64,000 bases of DNA from Karstenula rhodostoma CBS 690.94. Its lineage: Eukaryota; Ascomycota; Dothideomycetes; Pleosporales; Didymosphaeriaceae. The notes below the pieces were generated by a model. The model had not been told where the DNA came from. It saw only the letters and a list, made by a program, of their open reading frames with translations, and did not search any database. Below are positions 45,038 through 57,900 of this stretch, piece after piece. Numbering within the stretch: position 1 is the first letter of the stretch; every line of letters begins with the position of its first letter. The stretch is from assembly GCA_010093485.1 (NCBI GenBank), contig MU001500.1, forward strand, positions 258,198 through 322,197. The letters run 5' to 3'. The position numbers and the translations under genes are program-made.

Positions 45038-45880
45038 CTACCACATGTCCTCCATATCTGCCATCGCTTCCATAGCGTCCGCAAATGGGTCTTCCTCCTC
45101 GTTGGTGGTTGTGTTCACTGCAGTCGTCGGGTGTGCGGGAGCTGAATCACCCGCCAGCAATGCGTCCAGCTCGTCATCGTCAGGTCCTTCCGGTGGCGCT
45201 GAGGGACCTCTCGCCCCTCGTGCAACATCTTGCGGTGCGTCGTCCTCTACGCTTTGGGTTATTTCGTCTTGCACTCCCTCCATCGGGCCATCGTCCCGTT
45301 GCACCGGTTCGTTTGCACCGACGACCTCGACCGCATCTTCATCCTCGTCTTCTCGCGCGTTATGTCTTGGCTTCCCTTCGTCTATCCACTCTTTCCGCAT
45401 CATCTGTACGCGCTTCGAGTGACCAAGCTTCTCAATCATGGCAAGTCCGTCCGCGAACTTGGCACGCGGGTAGAGCTCGTCGAGCCAGAACTGATACATG
45501 TTGAGCATACGCGCAATGTCCCCGTACTGTCATCGATTAGCTGGCGCACATCTAGATGGTAGACGGGGTTGTACTTCATGACCCTTCCCTTTGAACTTCA
45601 ATCGCTCTTTGGAGATTCTGCGCAGCTTTGGAACGCCAGGGTCCGAGAGAAGCCGGTTGTCGTCGAGCTTGGGGATCGGTTGCCGCTTTTTAACGACTTT
45701 GATTTCTTCGTCGATGCCGAGACCCGAATCATCTGCCGTTGGTTTTGAAGGACGAGAAGGTCGTGCCTCTGGTTCTAGGGTACTGACGTCGAAGATATCT
45801 TGACCGTTCAAGGTGCCATTGAGGATTGCGTCGAGCTCGTCATCGTCCGGGATGTCGTTGGTGGTTGCTGCTGCGGCCAT
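45038..45880 (-). CDS. CSM3: Csm3/Swi3 replication fork protection subunit
   Basis: Exons are 45880-45575 and 45526-45038 (48-nt intron), giving 264 aa. The Swi3 domain spans the junction: PKLRRISKERLKFKGKGHE, then YGDIARMLNMYQFWLDEL, then AKFADGLAMIEKLGHSKR. Acidic DDELDA/LDALL motifs occur near both ends. The frame is open upstream of 45880 but has no ATG there. With Tof1/Swi1 this protein stabilises stalled forks and supports the S-phase checkpoint. It is divergent from HPR1 across 394 bp. Four tandem ACGCG boxes lie 96-115 bp upstream of its ATG. Confidence 0.93.
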
Positions 45881-45975
45881 TGTGGACTTTGTCGGGATAG
45901 ATACAAATTGGAACTGATCGTAGAAGGGAAGTTCGGAGTGGTGCGATAAGAAGCGTGTTTGCCCGTTGCGGGGAG

Positions 45976-45995
45976 ACGCGACGCGACGCGACGCG
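45976..45995. promoter_or_regulatory. Four tandem ACGCG boxes (MCB-like) upstream of CSM3
   Basis: ACGCG is repeated four times without spacing at 45976-45995. ACGCG is the core of the MluI cell-cycle box bound by MBF-type (Mbp1/Swi6) complexes at G1/S genes in yeasts. The position, about 100 bp before a replication-fork gene, supports this reading. The same boxes are about 280 bp before HPR1. Confidence 0.6.
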
Positions 45996-46274
45996 ACCGC
46001 CAAGAAGATGACATAATCAGAAGCTAGCCGCTAGCGTAGCTTTATTCCCAGAAGCCGCTCGCTGTGACTGCGACAATGCATGGACTCCATATTTGCGACA
46101 ACTTCAACAAAGACAAAGCACGACCCTGCTTCTACTCAAGCGCTCGACTTCTATAAAGTCGTAAGCAGCCGTGTGCCGTCACCCAGCAATCTCTGAAGAA
46201 GGACATCTCCACAACCACGGTTCGAGCTTCCTCTGCTTCGTTCCTCTGCTTCGATCGACGCAACTATCGCCGCG

Positions 46275-48481
46275 ATGGCGATCCCAGCCATGTCTTCCGA
46301 GGATATCTTGAGTTCGCGACTCGATGCTCTGGTTCGGCGGGCGCGCACAGTGAAACAAGAGACGTCTATCGACCCACCTCTCCAGATTTCGGCGCTTCTA
46401 GAAGACAACGAAGCCATCGTGGAGCGCATAGAGCCTCGAGATCTCCGCGAACTCACCGCCGAAAGCTCCGCCAAGAGCATCCTTTATCCAATTCTGAGCT
46501 CTGCTCGCATCAGTGATCCTTCCTTTGTTGATGTCTGGAACCTTCTGGATATCGTTCAAGGTTGTGCAGACAGAGACCTTTGTTCGAATCAGCTCGTATT
46601 GCTGCTTGCAGAGGAGGTGCTGGACAGTTTGTCGATTGCCGATTGTCATGTTGCGTTCAACTATCTCGAGTCGCGGAGAGAGGCTATCCTATCTGTAAGT
46701 GAATCTAGCAGGTTTACGCCAGTATTCTGGGTGTTTCGTAATGGAATAAAGCCTACTACACCCCAATCTGGTGGGAAGGTGGACAAAGTTGCTGACAGTT
46801 GGTTAGGGCGGCACTGGGACAACAGGAAGTAAAGAGATGGTCATCCTGCGCACGTGCAATGAGCTGCTGCGTCGTTTGTCGCGTGCAGAGGACCCCGTCT
46901 TCTGCGGACGTGTATATGTGTTCCTCTTCCAAAGCTTCCCATTGGGGCACAAGGGCTCTGTCAATCTGCGAGGCGAGTTCCACGTTGGCAACGTGACGAC
47001 CTTCGAAGATTGGATCGTGTCAGAGCAGGCCGATGACCTGGTCATGGAGGATGCCCCCAACGCTGGTCAGATCGAGAGCGTCAAGGGAGGAGTCAAAGCA
47101 GAGGAGACAAAACCAACAGAATCTGACAGCCGTGTGGAAAAGAAACCAACTACGCTGGATCTCGCCACTCTCTATCCTGTCTTCTGGTCATTGCAACACT
47201 CGTTCTCAAATCCTCCGCAACTGTTCGACAATGAAAAGTTTAAGCATTTTCAAGACGCGCTAGAGGCTACACTCGCAAAGTTCAAAGAGGTTGACAAGGT
47301 CATCCAGTCCGGAGAATCGGCTCGCAAAGCAGGTTCTCCAGCTACGGCGAACGACAGCTATGACGAGTTTGCCAATGCTTTTAACCCAAAGTATCTTACT
47401 AGTCGCGATTTGTTCAAGCTTGAGGTATGTATTACTTCCGCAGCATTGTTGGGGAGCTATGACTTAATGTCCGCAGCTTAGCGATGTCGCCTTCCAACGC
47501 CACGTCCTGGTTCAGGCACTCATCCTGATCGATTTCCTCTTGACGTTGACAGGGACGGCGAAGAGCAAGCCGCACTATGAGAATGCACAGCAGTCGATGA
47601 AGTACAACTTCACTTTGAGCGATGAAAATGTAAGCCAACTCTACTCGTGTCCGAACCACCCACAACTTTCACGTTGCAAGCGCCGGCTTCAATGCAAGTG
47701 ATTTGTGAGCTGCCCGTTCAAGACGTTTGCAACCTACAACTCGTGTTTCTCCCGTGGAGCCTGGAGTAACTTGCAGTCAGAACCCACAGGGGAAGTGATT
47801 GTGCTTCAGCTGACCTGAGAGCACAGACTGAATGGGCGTTGGGCATCAAGACCGCCATCGCAAATTACCTGCAGGATGGTCCGGATGGCAAATTCTATTA
47901 CCGAGTGGTCGACACGGTACTTTCCCGCGACAAGAATTGGGTTAGATGGAAAATGGACCGCTGCCAATCATTCACGCGCCAAAAGGTCCCAGCAAAGATC
48001 TTTCTAGATTCAAAGGGCGGAGCGATAGCTGCGGTTACCAGCAAAAAAGACCGCAAGCCAGCAGGAGTGCCACCGGCGCTGCGATTCCTAGCCACTGCTG
48101 AGCCTGGAAAGGGGCTGGCGCAGCTGAGACAGCGTGGAAAGTGAGTTCCCTTCGTCCGATCAGCGTCGAGACGCTCACGAGATCAGGTTCATCAAGCCAA
48201 GTCCGCAGGAGTATACTGCGCGTATTGAAACGACCGACCAAGAACCTCCAACAGAGGAAGACCCGCGCGGACTAGACGAAAAGATCACCAGCAGCACGTG
48301 GAGGGGTCTCCGCCTGGCTTCACAAGACCAGCTGAGCTTATTTGATAGATTCAACCATGCAAATGGTTTGAAGAGCCTCTTTCAGCCGGGCCAGACACGA
48401 CTTGAAGACAAGGGTAGCGACCCGCAGCCAGAGCAGAGTGTAGAGGAGCCGCGGGCCGATCAACAGGGTATTGTGGCTTGA
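46275..48481 (+). CDS. HPR1: THO complex subunit 1 (Hpr1)
   Basis: Exons are 46275-46694, 46807-47424, 47477-47629, 47827-48140 and 48187-48481, giving 599 aa. Phases agree throughout. Recognisable blocks are LYPILSSARISDPSFVDVWN, ILRTCNELLRRLSRAED, SFPLGHKGSVNLRGEF and WVRWKMDRCQSF. An acidic Lys/Glu-rich linker lies near residues 205-235. The C-terminal 100 residues are hydrophilic and low-complexity, and no death domain was seen. Hpr1 is the core THO subunit that couples transcription elongation to mRNA packaging and export and limits R-loops. The ATG at 46275 is the first in frame; another Met five residues on is possible. Confidence 0.93.
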
Positions 48482-51400
48482 GCTACCCCAGATTATAGTT
48501 CGTATACACCAACCTGTCAGCGCATCCTCGATCCGAGCCACAGGCACCAGTCTGCGGAGATAATCGTGGGGCGACTGCCCTAATACAATACACATGCCGG
48601 CTGTATCGCAGCGCAGGCGTGCGTGACCGTATCCGTCCACTGTTGAAAAACTTGGGAGGATGCAGCTGGATCAAGCGTGTTCCCGTTTACGATACCGTGC
48701 ATGGACTTGATGGGAAGTGGCGCTGCGCGGGCGAAGCAGCACTGGACGGACCACGTTGAGGCAGAAGTGCAAGTGTACCCACGACTGCTTATGTCGATCA
48801 ACCGTGCCACTGCACGCCGCTCGCGGCAGAGTCAAGCGATTGCGGCGCATATCGACAAAACCAGTATCAACAATTCGATTCATCTTCATGACACATTATA
48901 GATCTATTCAGTCCGGGTTACAAGATATACCCTCGGACTGTGTACAGGCTGATGCCCAGGAAATCGTGACGTACTCACACCCGGAACTGGATGAAGTCAT
49001 GGCAGGCTGCAGCAGACATCCAAGATGACCGCTGAACCTTTCATGGCTCGCTAGCCAGGCCTCTCCCCGGCTGGCCTCATTGCACAGCAGCGAATGGCCC
49101 TCGCGAGCCGGGGGAACAGACGGGCGTGGATGGGGGCGCGGTACCAGTATTGGCCGACTTCAGGCTCATTAAGTATGCGTTGTCAGCACTCAATCCATCG
49201 AAGTGAGCGATTCTGCAACGTTCCGAAATGAAAGGGACTTTTGTGTACCATCGCCTGCTCACTCCATGCTGCCGACGTGCAAAATACGGCCGGCCTCGAT
49301 GCTTTGCGCTGACATGTGGCGGGACGTTTTGCTAAGACTACGGCTCGTCGCAGCCCGACGCGCCCGTGTGGTTTCTGATGTGTCGGCGGTCGTTCTGCAG
49401 TGGACATTATGTCAGGCGCGCTAGCAATAGCTCCCATCGTGCGTACGCAGCATCTTCTGCCGACCTCAGCAGAGGATCCATGTCGTCTATCAAACCTTTG
49501 CGACCAAAGCTTGCGCCCTGCCCCATGAGCCGTGGACACATCCGCGGACACGGCGCTGCTCGGGTTCGCTCTCTAGGGAGACTGTCCGTCCTGCTCATTT
49601 CCTGCCCGCCTCGCCGCCCTCGCGATTGGGGTCCTCTCCCGTCCAACCTCAAGGCCCGCCTGCTTGGCGACGTTTGGGAAACACTGCGGCATGGCGTCCA
49701 GAGATTGCGTATGCCAGCGACCGCCGACCGTGTTTCTGGCGCCTGCGAAACGCCCGTCTCACTCCGACGCGTCTGCCGCCCATGCCCACTGAACGCGACC
49801 GTGCCGTATTCGGCGCAGTTGCAATGCCAAAGCAGCCCACACGGCTGCTGCGGCGTCAGACGGCCTGTCTGCTGCTTCTGGCATGCACAAGAGCGAGGGC
49901 GCTCTCTGGGAGGCGCTGAGGTACCCGGCGCTGATCACCGCGGAAGGCTCTCGGTGGCTTGCTTCAGCGATCGCGCGCTGGTGGCCAGAGCGGATCTGCC
50001 TCGAAGCGAGCGTCAGGCATGGAAATTGTAGCCGTCTGACCCAGCCAGCAACTGGACCTTGACATGCCGGCTGTCAGAGGCTGCACCACTTTTCCAGCCC
50101 GAGTTGCCAGGCGAGAGTCACGTTACGCTGCGCTGAGGCACCGCTGTCAACCAGCGTTTGACAAGCACTGCTGTTGCGCTAAAGCACGCGCACCGCAAGC
50201 TTCGAGAAACAGCAATTCTCCCGGAGCGGGCCGAGCTTTTGGACGTTTGGATCTAATCGGCCAGCCAGATCTGTTCGCTCGTTCCCCAGCGCGCCCCTCC
50301 CATTAGCACTGGGATGCGGTTAGGCGCTCACTACGACCGATGGCGCAGGTGCAGCAGCAGGGTCACCAATACAGCTAGCGGGCGCGGCGCTGGTGGTGGT
50401 GGTTGCTGGTTGCTCGCCGATGCCTGACGCCTGACGGCTTCGTCCTTCATGCAGCAGCACTACCATGGGCGCAATGGGCGGCTCAAGAGCAAGGCTGACG
50501 ATGCAGACTGTTCCTGACGCATCCGGGTGAGCGCGCCTATCAGATGGCTGCGTGGTTTGACAGTGCGCTCATGCGTAGGCGTTCCGTAACGGCTATGGCC
50601 CGCCAAATTGCAAGTGTCATGGCGGAGGACGAACAGAAACAGACTGTTCTTCTGCAAAATCAGCGCCTGGACTGCATCTACGGGTCGCACCACAGGCACA
50701 GGCACACGCAAAAAGGCCCGCACCAGACTCCCACAAGAAGCGGCTTCTGTGGGTGGTTACTCGACAGCACCACCACGCTGCACCACGCGCGGGTGGGCAA
50801 CTTTCAAGTCCAGCCTCCACCACACATCAACGTCAGCTAAAGCAGCGAGACCCCGCAACAAGCGTTGCCGAGCCCTGTAGTATCCCTGCGGTTCGTGCTG
50901 CGGACCCCTACCCTCCCGTTGGACATGCACCTGCCAATAACGCCACCCCATGAGCGTTGACGCTCAGTCCCCGCCAGGCCTTGGTCGTCGGCGGTTTTCT
51001 CCACAACCCCCTGGTCCTCTGCAGGCTCTACAGGGCTCCATGTTCACGCCTCTCACATTCTCCATCGAGAAGGGCTTGTGGTGGCCAGCACACCGGATCC
51101 CTGCGGCCTTCGATTCGCCAGAGTCCGCTCCGTTCCCCTCGTCTCAAGGCTCGCGTCCCGAGGTACCGCTCCCTTGTGCCTTGAAATCTTGCCCGGGGTT
51201 TGCTAGCTCTCGAGGACAGTCACGCTTCTCCTTGTGCAACAAACCGCTTCCAGATCCTCGAAGGATATCATGTTTCCCTAAGAAGCCCCTCTGCCCTGGC
51301 GGCGTCCAACACCCCAGTCTCTGAACTTCTCTTAACCTCGATTTATCCGGATCGCCCACGGTAAAGTGCCGTCAAGCCTTTTCAGTCTGAATGATCTGTC

Positions 51401-52030
51401 CGCCTCCCGCCCGCTATCGCTGATATAGCCATCGTGCTGTTCTGTTCCTGAACCTCACAAAGATTCCCAAGTCGACGCACGCACATAACTGGAGCATTCC
51501 CCACTCTGCCTTCAGTTCTGTCAAGTGCCGCCCGCTGTCGGTCCGGGTCGTTCTTTATTTGGCCTCCGGTATCACCTTCTTACTAGCTGCTATTTCGAGT
51601 AGGCGTCACACCAAAACTCCGCGCCTCATTCCCGTCTTGGGAGCGACATCAGCCATTCAGCCTTGAGCCTGCATATCAGCGACCCCCAACCCTCCGACGC
51701 GACGCCCCAGGCCTGTCTCCGTTACAGACTTTTGGCCTTAACGCATTGAGTAGCTCATACGCTCGATTCAGCTCTTAAGCATCGCGAACGCCTTCTCTTC
51801 CATCCTTCGCCGATCGCCCGTGTCCAAACCCGCACTGAGATTGGAGCCCGATAGAGCCTGTTTACTACAAGCATCATCGGATCCTCTCTCTTTGCAGCCA
51901 TCCGCCGGGCGTTCGCCTCGTTTCAACCACTCGCCCGTCTTACTGTACTAGGAAGAACATCTGTAGCCAAAGTAGGCGCAGAGTCACCCTAGGTCATACC
52001 GTCACACATCAAACCGTCAACAAAGTGCAA
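48482..52030. other. 3.5-kb gene-poor region upstream of the homeobox gene
   Basis: G+C-rich DNA with many overlapping short frames on both strands, none with a recognisable domain, a splice-consistent structure or repeats. From about 51350 the plus strand is pyrimidine-rich, consistent with a long 5' leader or promoter for the homeobox gene. Confidence 0.5.
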
Positions 52031-53663
52031 ATGGTGGACGGAAACCTCTTCATCCCTCTCTCTCCGCCCAGCTCGCCGCGCATGTCTGCATACAGCACGA
52101 CGCCTGCAGACAACGAGTGGCAAACGGACATCAAATCCTTGGAGACCTCGTCGACCTCTGACAGCGACATGGCACTGCTTCAGGCCGAAGTGAATGGTCA
52201 CAACTTCGACTTGAAGCGCCCTATGCTCCGAACCCACAACAGCTTCCCGTTCGCTCTCGATGGCAAGCACACTGGCTCCCCTGCGCGAGAGCGCATCAGC
52301 ATCAGCAGCATCGATGGGATCGAGTCGAACGATATGCAAACAGTAACCTTTGGTGGTTCAGCACCGGCAAGTCCCGTATCGAGGTTGACTCCCCCATCAC
52401 CCAATGACGATCTTTGCGGAGATGATATCAAGGTGGAAGGCGACGAGATCATTACTGAAGAGAAAGACGAAGACGTCGAGGAGTCCAAGGACACTGATAA
52501 GCCTCCTATGACCGCCGCAGAGATCCGAGCCCAGAAACGCAAGATGAAGAGGTTCAGGCTTACGCACAACCAAACACGGTTCCTGATGAGTGAGTTCGCA
52601 CGGCAAGCTCATCCTGATGCCGCCCATCGAGAGCGATTGGCCCGCGAGATCCCCGGCCTGAGCCCTCGACAAGTGCAGGTCTGGTTCCAGAACAGGTAGG
52701 CGCAGCACACAAAACGATTATATCTGCTAACTGTTTATTAGGAGAGCGAAGCTCAAGCGACTTACAAGCGATGACCGTGAACGCATGATGCGATCAAGGG
52801 CGCTACCGGAAGACTTCGACATGGCTCAGGCGTTGCATTCGCCTTTCGGCAACACTCATGGCCTGGGAACACCACTGGCCTCTCCTGGCTCCTACGCCCC
52901 TTCCTTTCCCGAAGGAAATATGATGCGACCCCTGAGCATCGACACCTTGAGGCGAGGTCCCATCGACTCTCACATCTCACCTACCGGAATCAGCCCTGCC
53001 TTTGGCGGCTTCACATTCACACCCCCACAGTCAGCAACTGATACGCTGTCTCCTATTTCCAGCCACGGAGACTCCCCCTTCGGCTTCCCTTCGAGTGGAT
53101 TGGACACCAGCCCCAGAACATCGAACCCCTTCTCTTCTTCCGTCACTGCATCGCCGGCTTACGCGGCACACCACAACATGCCGAGGCTTTCTTTGCACGC
53201 TGACCGTCTCGCACGAAGTCGCGCTGAATCATTGTCGACGCCTCTCAGGGCGAGCATGAGCTACACGGGTGGCGACAGCCTCACGAGCTCACATGATTCT
53301 GGCAGCCATCTGCCTTACGGCATCGGTTACTCCTACTCGCCTGTCCCGGGATTCCAGGCCAGTTCGTCAAGGATGCGCTCATTCTCCAGCAGCGTCCCGC
53401 GCCGCATCGAACTGAGCTCGCATTACACGCCAAGTCGCAGTGTAACCACACCACAAACGGCGACCTTCCCAACATACACGAGCTCCCCGCTTGTGACACC
53501 TCACAGTTTTGCGATGCCTCAACTAAGTGCGCCACACCACATGACCTCTTTTTCCAACTCGTACCTACGAAACGATTCCGCGCAGTCAGAGCAGTACCCC
53601 GGCGCAGGAGCGATACTGGGAGAAGTCATGGAGCAATCTAGCCACACCGACGACGATTACTGA
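52031..53663 (+). CDS. Homeobox transcription factor
   Basis: Exons are 52031-52695 and 52742-53663 (46-nt intron, CTAAC branch, TTATTAG acceptor), giving 528 aa. The homeodomain spans about residues 169-232: KMKRFRLTHNQTRFLMSEF, then HPDAAHRERLAREIPGL, and the recognition helix QVQVWFQNR joined across the intron to RAKLKRL. After it comes the conserved-looking RALPEDFDMAQALHSPFG. The rest is Ser/Pro/Thr-rich and low-complexity. The homeodomain and the segment after it resemble the Htf1/Hox2 group of filamentous ascomycetes, which controls conidium formation. That assignment is from memory of the family and should be treated as probable, not certain. The long gene-free flanks suit a developmentally regulated gene. 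Confidence 0.9.
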
Positions 53664-54914
53664 AAGGTGTTCACGCGCGTTCGAGGCATGGAGTTCAGGC
53701 GGCATTCATCTGCGATTGGAAAAGTTTTAAGACGAATTATGAGATATCGGACCGGAGCTTTGGGAAAGACGGCGATGGCCGAGCACAGTGGTTTGGGCTG
53801 GTGACTGGCGCTGGAGCGTCCAATGTTGCTTTTGGTGGGCACCCCTGTGGCTGTTTCATACCTCTCGCGTTTCGAAGCCCCGGGTGGGCTCGCCCGCCCC
53901 TTTTTCATTTTCCAGGGCTCGCGGGTTTCGGGAATTCCGGCCGGCGTTTTTCCACACGCCTGTGTGTGCTGTCTGTCTGACATCAATGCGAGCGGGTCCC
54001 CATCTGTTCATGCTCCGGTTCGGCAACTTACTATTTTGCTCTGCTGACAGCTGCGACTGGCGTTTGCTGGCATACCCCTTCTTGTACCTACCTTTTTCTT
54101 TTTTCTTCTTCTTATTTGTTCCCGCGGGCAGTGCTGGGGGATGCAGTCGTGCCCGACACGACACGCATCGTGTTCGCCGTCGAACGTGGAGTGGCGGACT
54201 TGGATTCTTCCGATGCCGCTGCCCGACCTCCATGGCCCTCGCCACCCACAACCGTCCCCGGACTTGTCAGGCAAGGTTTGCTGTTTTGCTGCGTCCTCCT
54301 TCTTCTTCTTCTCGGATCACATCTTCACATGGGAGCGGCGCGGTGTATAAAATCAATCACACGAAAGCAAATACGAAGTAATGATACCCAACATCTACAT
54401 CCGGTGTACATCTATCTATACAATACATACAAAAAAAAAATACAAATACCAAACCTCTGAATATTTTATGCGTTGCATACACACATGGTGATGGGCGTGC
54501 GGAGTTGCGCAAAACAAAAAATCCAAATACCTACATTAGAAATGGCGGCGACTTTCTTCGCCACGCTCGACCCATTTTCTTCCTTTCACCTCACCTCACC
54601 CATCGCCCCTCGATCATCTGACCAGCACCTCGCCCACCCAACGACCCACATGCGCGCGTAGGTACGTAGCGCTTGGCAGCCCGCCACCAGCCAATAGCCA
54701 CCCTCCAGAGCAGAAATTGGACTTGCAGTGGTGAAAAATCTTAGCTGCGTGCGTGTGGGGTGGGTGCACGGGCTTGGGTGCAGACGGTATATCCAAGCGA
54801 TGGGACACAGCAGGTGACGGGCGTGGGAGGGTGCGTTTGTGGAGATGGGAAGGGGGCGAGGGAGGGAGTGGTATGTGTGAGGTAGGTGGGCGATCGAGAG
54901 GGGTGGTGTGGGAC

Positions 54915-54966
54915 GGGAGGAGGAGAGGGGAAGGAGGAGAGGGGAAGGAGGAGAGGGGAAGGAGGA
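54915..54966 (+). repeat. Purine-only tandem repeat, about three 14-bp units
   Basis: AGGAGGAGAGGGGA-type units repeat in a strictly purine strand, with more purine-rich DNA to the left from 54848. Such tracts can form triplex or G-rich structures. Confidence 0.7.
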
Positions 54967-57900
54967 TTTGCGTAGATGGACGTTGGTATCTGCGTGAGGT
55001 CCACGCTTCGTTCTGGAAGAATGGGAGACAGCACGATACTCGAGCCAAAGCCAACACCGTCTGTCTACACCCTGACGCCCTCGTCCCCCTTCAATCTCCA
55101 CCCAACAGCAAGCACTGACAAGCACACCGCCCACAGCCCTCGCAATCATGCCTCCGACCATTCCACTGCATCGCAACGCAGCAGCCGGCTGGTTGGCTTC
55201 CTTTCCCTTCCTTCCTTCCAGACTTCTTCCACGTCCGACCGCTTGGCACGTCCGACCGATCTACGGCCGCCATCCACATGACCACCGCGCCCGCAATCTA
55301 TCTCCACACGCACCCCAGACGCCATCGGCTCTTGTAGCGCAGGAACCGTCTTCCATGCATGCTTCCACCGTCTGGATAAATTGGGTTCCTGAGCGCCTTT
55401 TCGCCGGACAATTTCTTCAACTTGCGGGGAAAGAGTAGGGTGGGATAGGACTACGGTGCATGCAGGGTGAAGACGTGCATGGAAGCAGGTTAGAATGAGA
55501 GGAAGAGATAGGTGTGCAGAGGTGACGATGAGGTTAGCGGTGACGGAAAGGCATGCCGGCGCGGCTGCAGGCCAGGCCAGCTGACGAACGGCTGGGGCGC
55601 TGGGGTGGGGTTGGTAGGAGGAATTGCGGTGCATAGATTGTGGGCTGTTCGGTCTGGCGCGGAAGAGGGCGGGTTTCTGCTGATCGCGTAGATTGGAAGC
55701 TGTGCGAAACTGAGTGCGGCTACAATGCATAGGCATTCACTTAGCCCTGGCTGCATGCAGGTTGCAGGCCAGCACAGGGCATGGGCGATGAGCGACGCGA
55801 TGCGATGCGTTGGGCAGGGTCATGGGTTTGTGGAGAAGAAGCTGGCAGAGCCGCGGATGATTTCCAACGGCGCTATACCTGGCCTTGCTGCAGATCTTAG
55901 GCTTAATTGCAGGCTCGGCGTCTACAATGCTGTGCGTGCTAGCTGCCGTTACCGCACGAATTGGAAGATTTGCATCGCAGACTTCTTCCAGGCGGATTTC
56001 AGAAGGCGCTCGAATATCGGTCAAGGAGCTGTGTATGCTCGTTGGGCATGTGATCTGGTGATGTCCACTTCCGAGGCTATCCATCGAGATATGCAGCAGT
56101 AAGGTTTGGGACGGTGTGCATCGTGCCTGATGCGTTGTTCGTCGTTCTATCAGTCTTACCGCGACCATAGACGGGACGCGTTATGTAAGTACAGCAAGGG
56201 GGTGGGTGTAGTCGAAGCTACGCGAGCAAAAGTAAGCTGAGCGTTGAGGCCAAGTCGGATATGCACCTCCTTCCAGCATCGGCACCGACTTCGCGAGCTT
56301 GTTGTGTTCAAGATGTGGAGCCGGCGTGCTCGCTGCTTTTGCATGTACCTGAAATCGCATTGACGAAGTTGCTCGCCGTAACCTGTTGCCGACCGGAAGA
56401 TGGGAACCAGCTAGGACACTCCCAGAAAATGTCCGTGTGGTGCAGGTACGAGAAGAGGCTCGTCGGAACGTCGGACACTCGTTCCTAGGTAGGCGCAACA
56501 TCCGCTGTCCGTTGCATGTCATTGTGCCTTTTCCCGTCGAGCGGGAGGATAGCCACCGAGCGTAGCGCCCGCGTCGACCGGCACTGCTCGCACGGGGTCC
56601 GCTGCGGGCGGTCAACTGAGACAGTGAGTATCGTCGTGGGGTTTGAACCAAAGGCGCCTTGCGGGTGATCCCGAACGGGTACACGATTCCTCCCGGTCAT
56701 GCGATTGGTGCGGAGAAGTTTGGGCGTACGAGATCCGCATTGCCTCTTTTGTGCCGGGGTGAATGCTCGATCTGGGCGCCATTGGTGGGTTAAATACGAG
56801 ATCACGTGTAAGGGGACTCACATGCTAGCACCCGCAATCAGCGTTTGGGCTGCCCCTCTCCTTCCGATGCCTCCTTGAACGACTTCGTGTTACCACAGCA
56901 CACGGCGCTCATCGATCTGACGCGATAGTTGAGAATAGTTATTATGCGTCGCTTGCGCGTCGCAGCTTACTTACCTTCAGTGCACCTGCCCTCTTAATCG
57001 ACGCAAAAGCAAACATTCATCTCACGTACGATGGCGTTTCGTGTCGACCTTCCCATTTCTCTGGAATTCGTCATGTTATCGACCGGCACGGGATCAAACG
57101 ACGTTGTGAGGCGCTGGTAGTGCCCGGAGGTGGTGTCCTGCATGCATTTGATGCCGATCCCCGAGATTCGCGCCAATGAAGGGGGATCGGCTGCCTGTGT
57201 TGCTATACAGGGCAGCCTTGCATCTGCTTGGCCCCCTCAATAGCGCGTACTCGAGAAAGAGAAGGTAGAACGGCAGTGAACATGGTTCTTCCAGGTGCGC
57301 TTTGCATAGCCACTGCGAGGAGAGACTCTATCCCCAGGGCTCTCGCTGTCTTGCCCAAAGTCCAACGTGTATGTTCTGAGGCCGGAAAGCGGCGAGTACT
57401 TGCGCAGGCTATGTCTCAGTCTGTCACCTTCAGTCACAGTTGCAAGCCCAGTATCACACGCTTGACTCACGAAGAAACGCACAGCGTACTCGAGCCCTCG
57501 GGGCGTACCAACCCCATGCAGACGCGGACGCGGATGTGGGTGTAGGTAGTGCAATGGAGTCACACCAGCTCATGCAAAGCCGTTCTGCATCCGTAGGTGC
57601 CGTTTGTGTTGCAACTGCTGCGACCACGGCAACGCGCAGCCCAGGCCGAGCTTTGTGACATGTGCAGTGTCTCGATGCCGGACACCAACAAGACGCCTCG
57701 TGCCGACTTCATCCCAGCTGTCGCACCGCGCGCCAATGGCGACGGCCTGCTGCACCCCGAGCCAAGCATCCGAAGAACATCTGGAAAGGTTACGCCCAAA
57801 ACACCTCAAGTTCACCCAGGCTGCTCGTTTGTGACGCCAAACCCCACATGCATCCCTCTGCAAGTCCAGTCTTGCTGGGCGTTCGCGACGCCATTTAACG

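Noticed and set aside
54586..55736. Overlapping minus-strand frames up to 196 codons
   Set aside because: They are translations of C/T-rich simple sequence with no domain. Several frames are open at once, as expected from composition.
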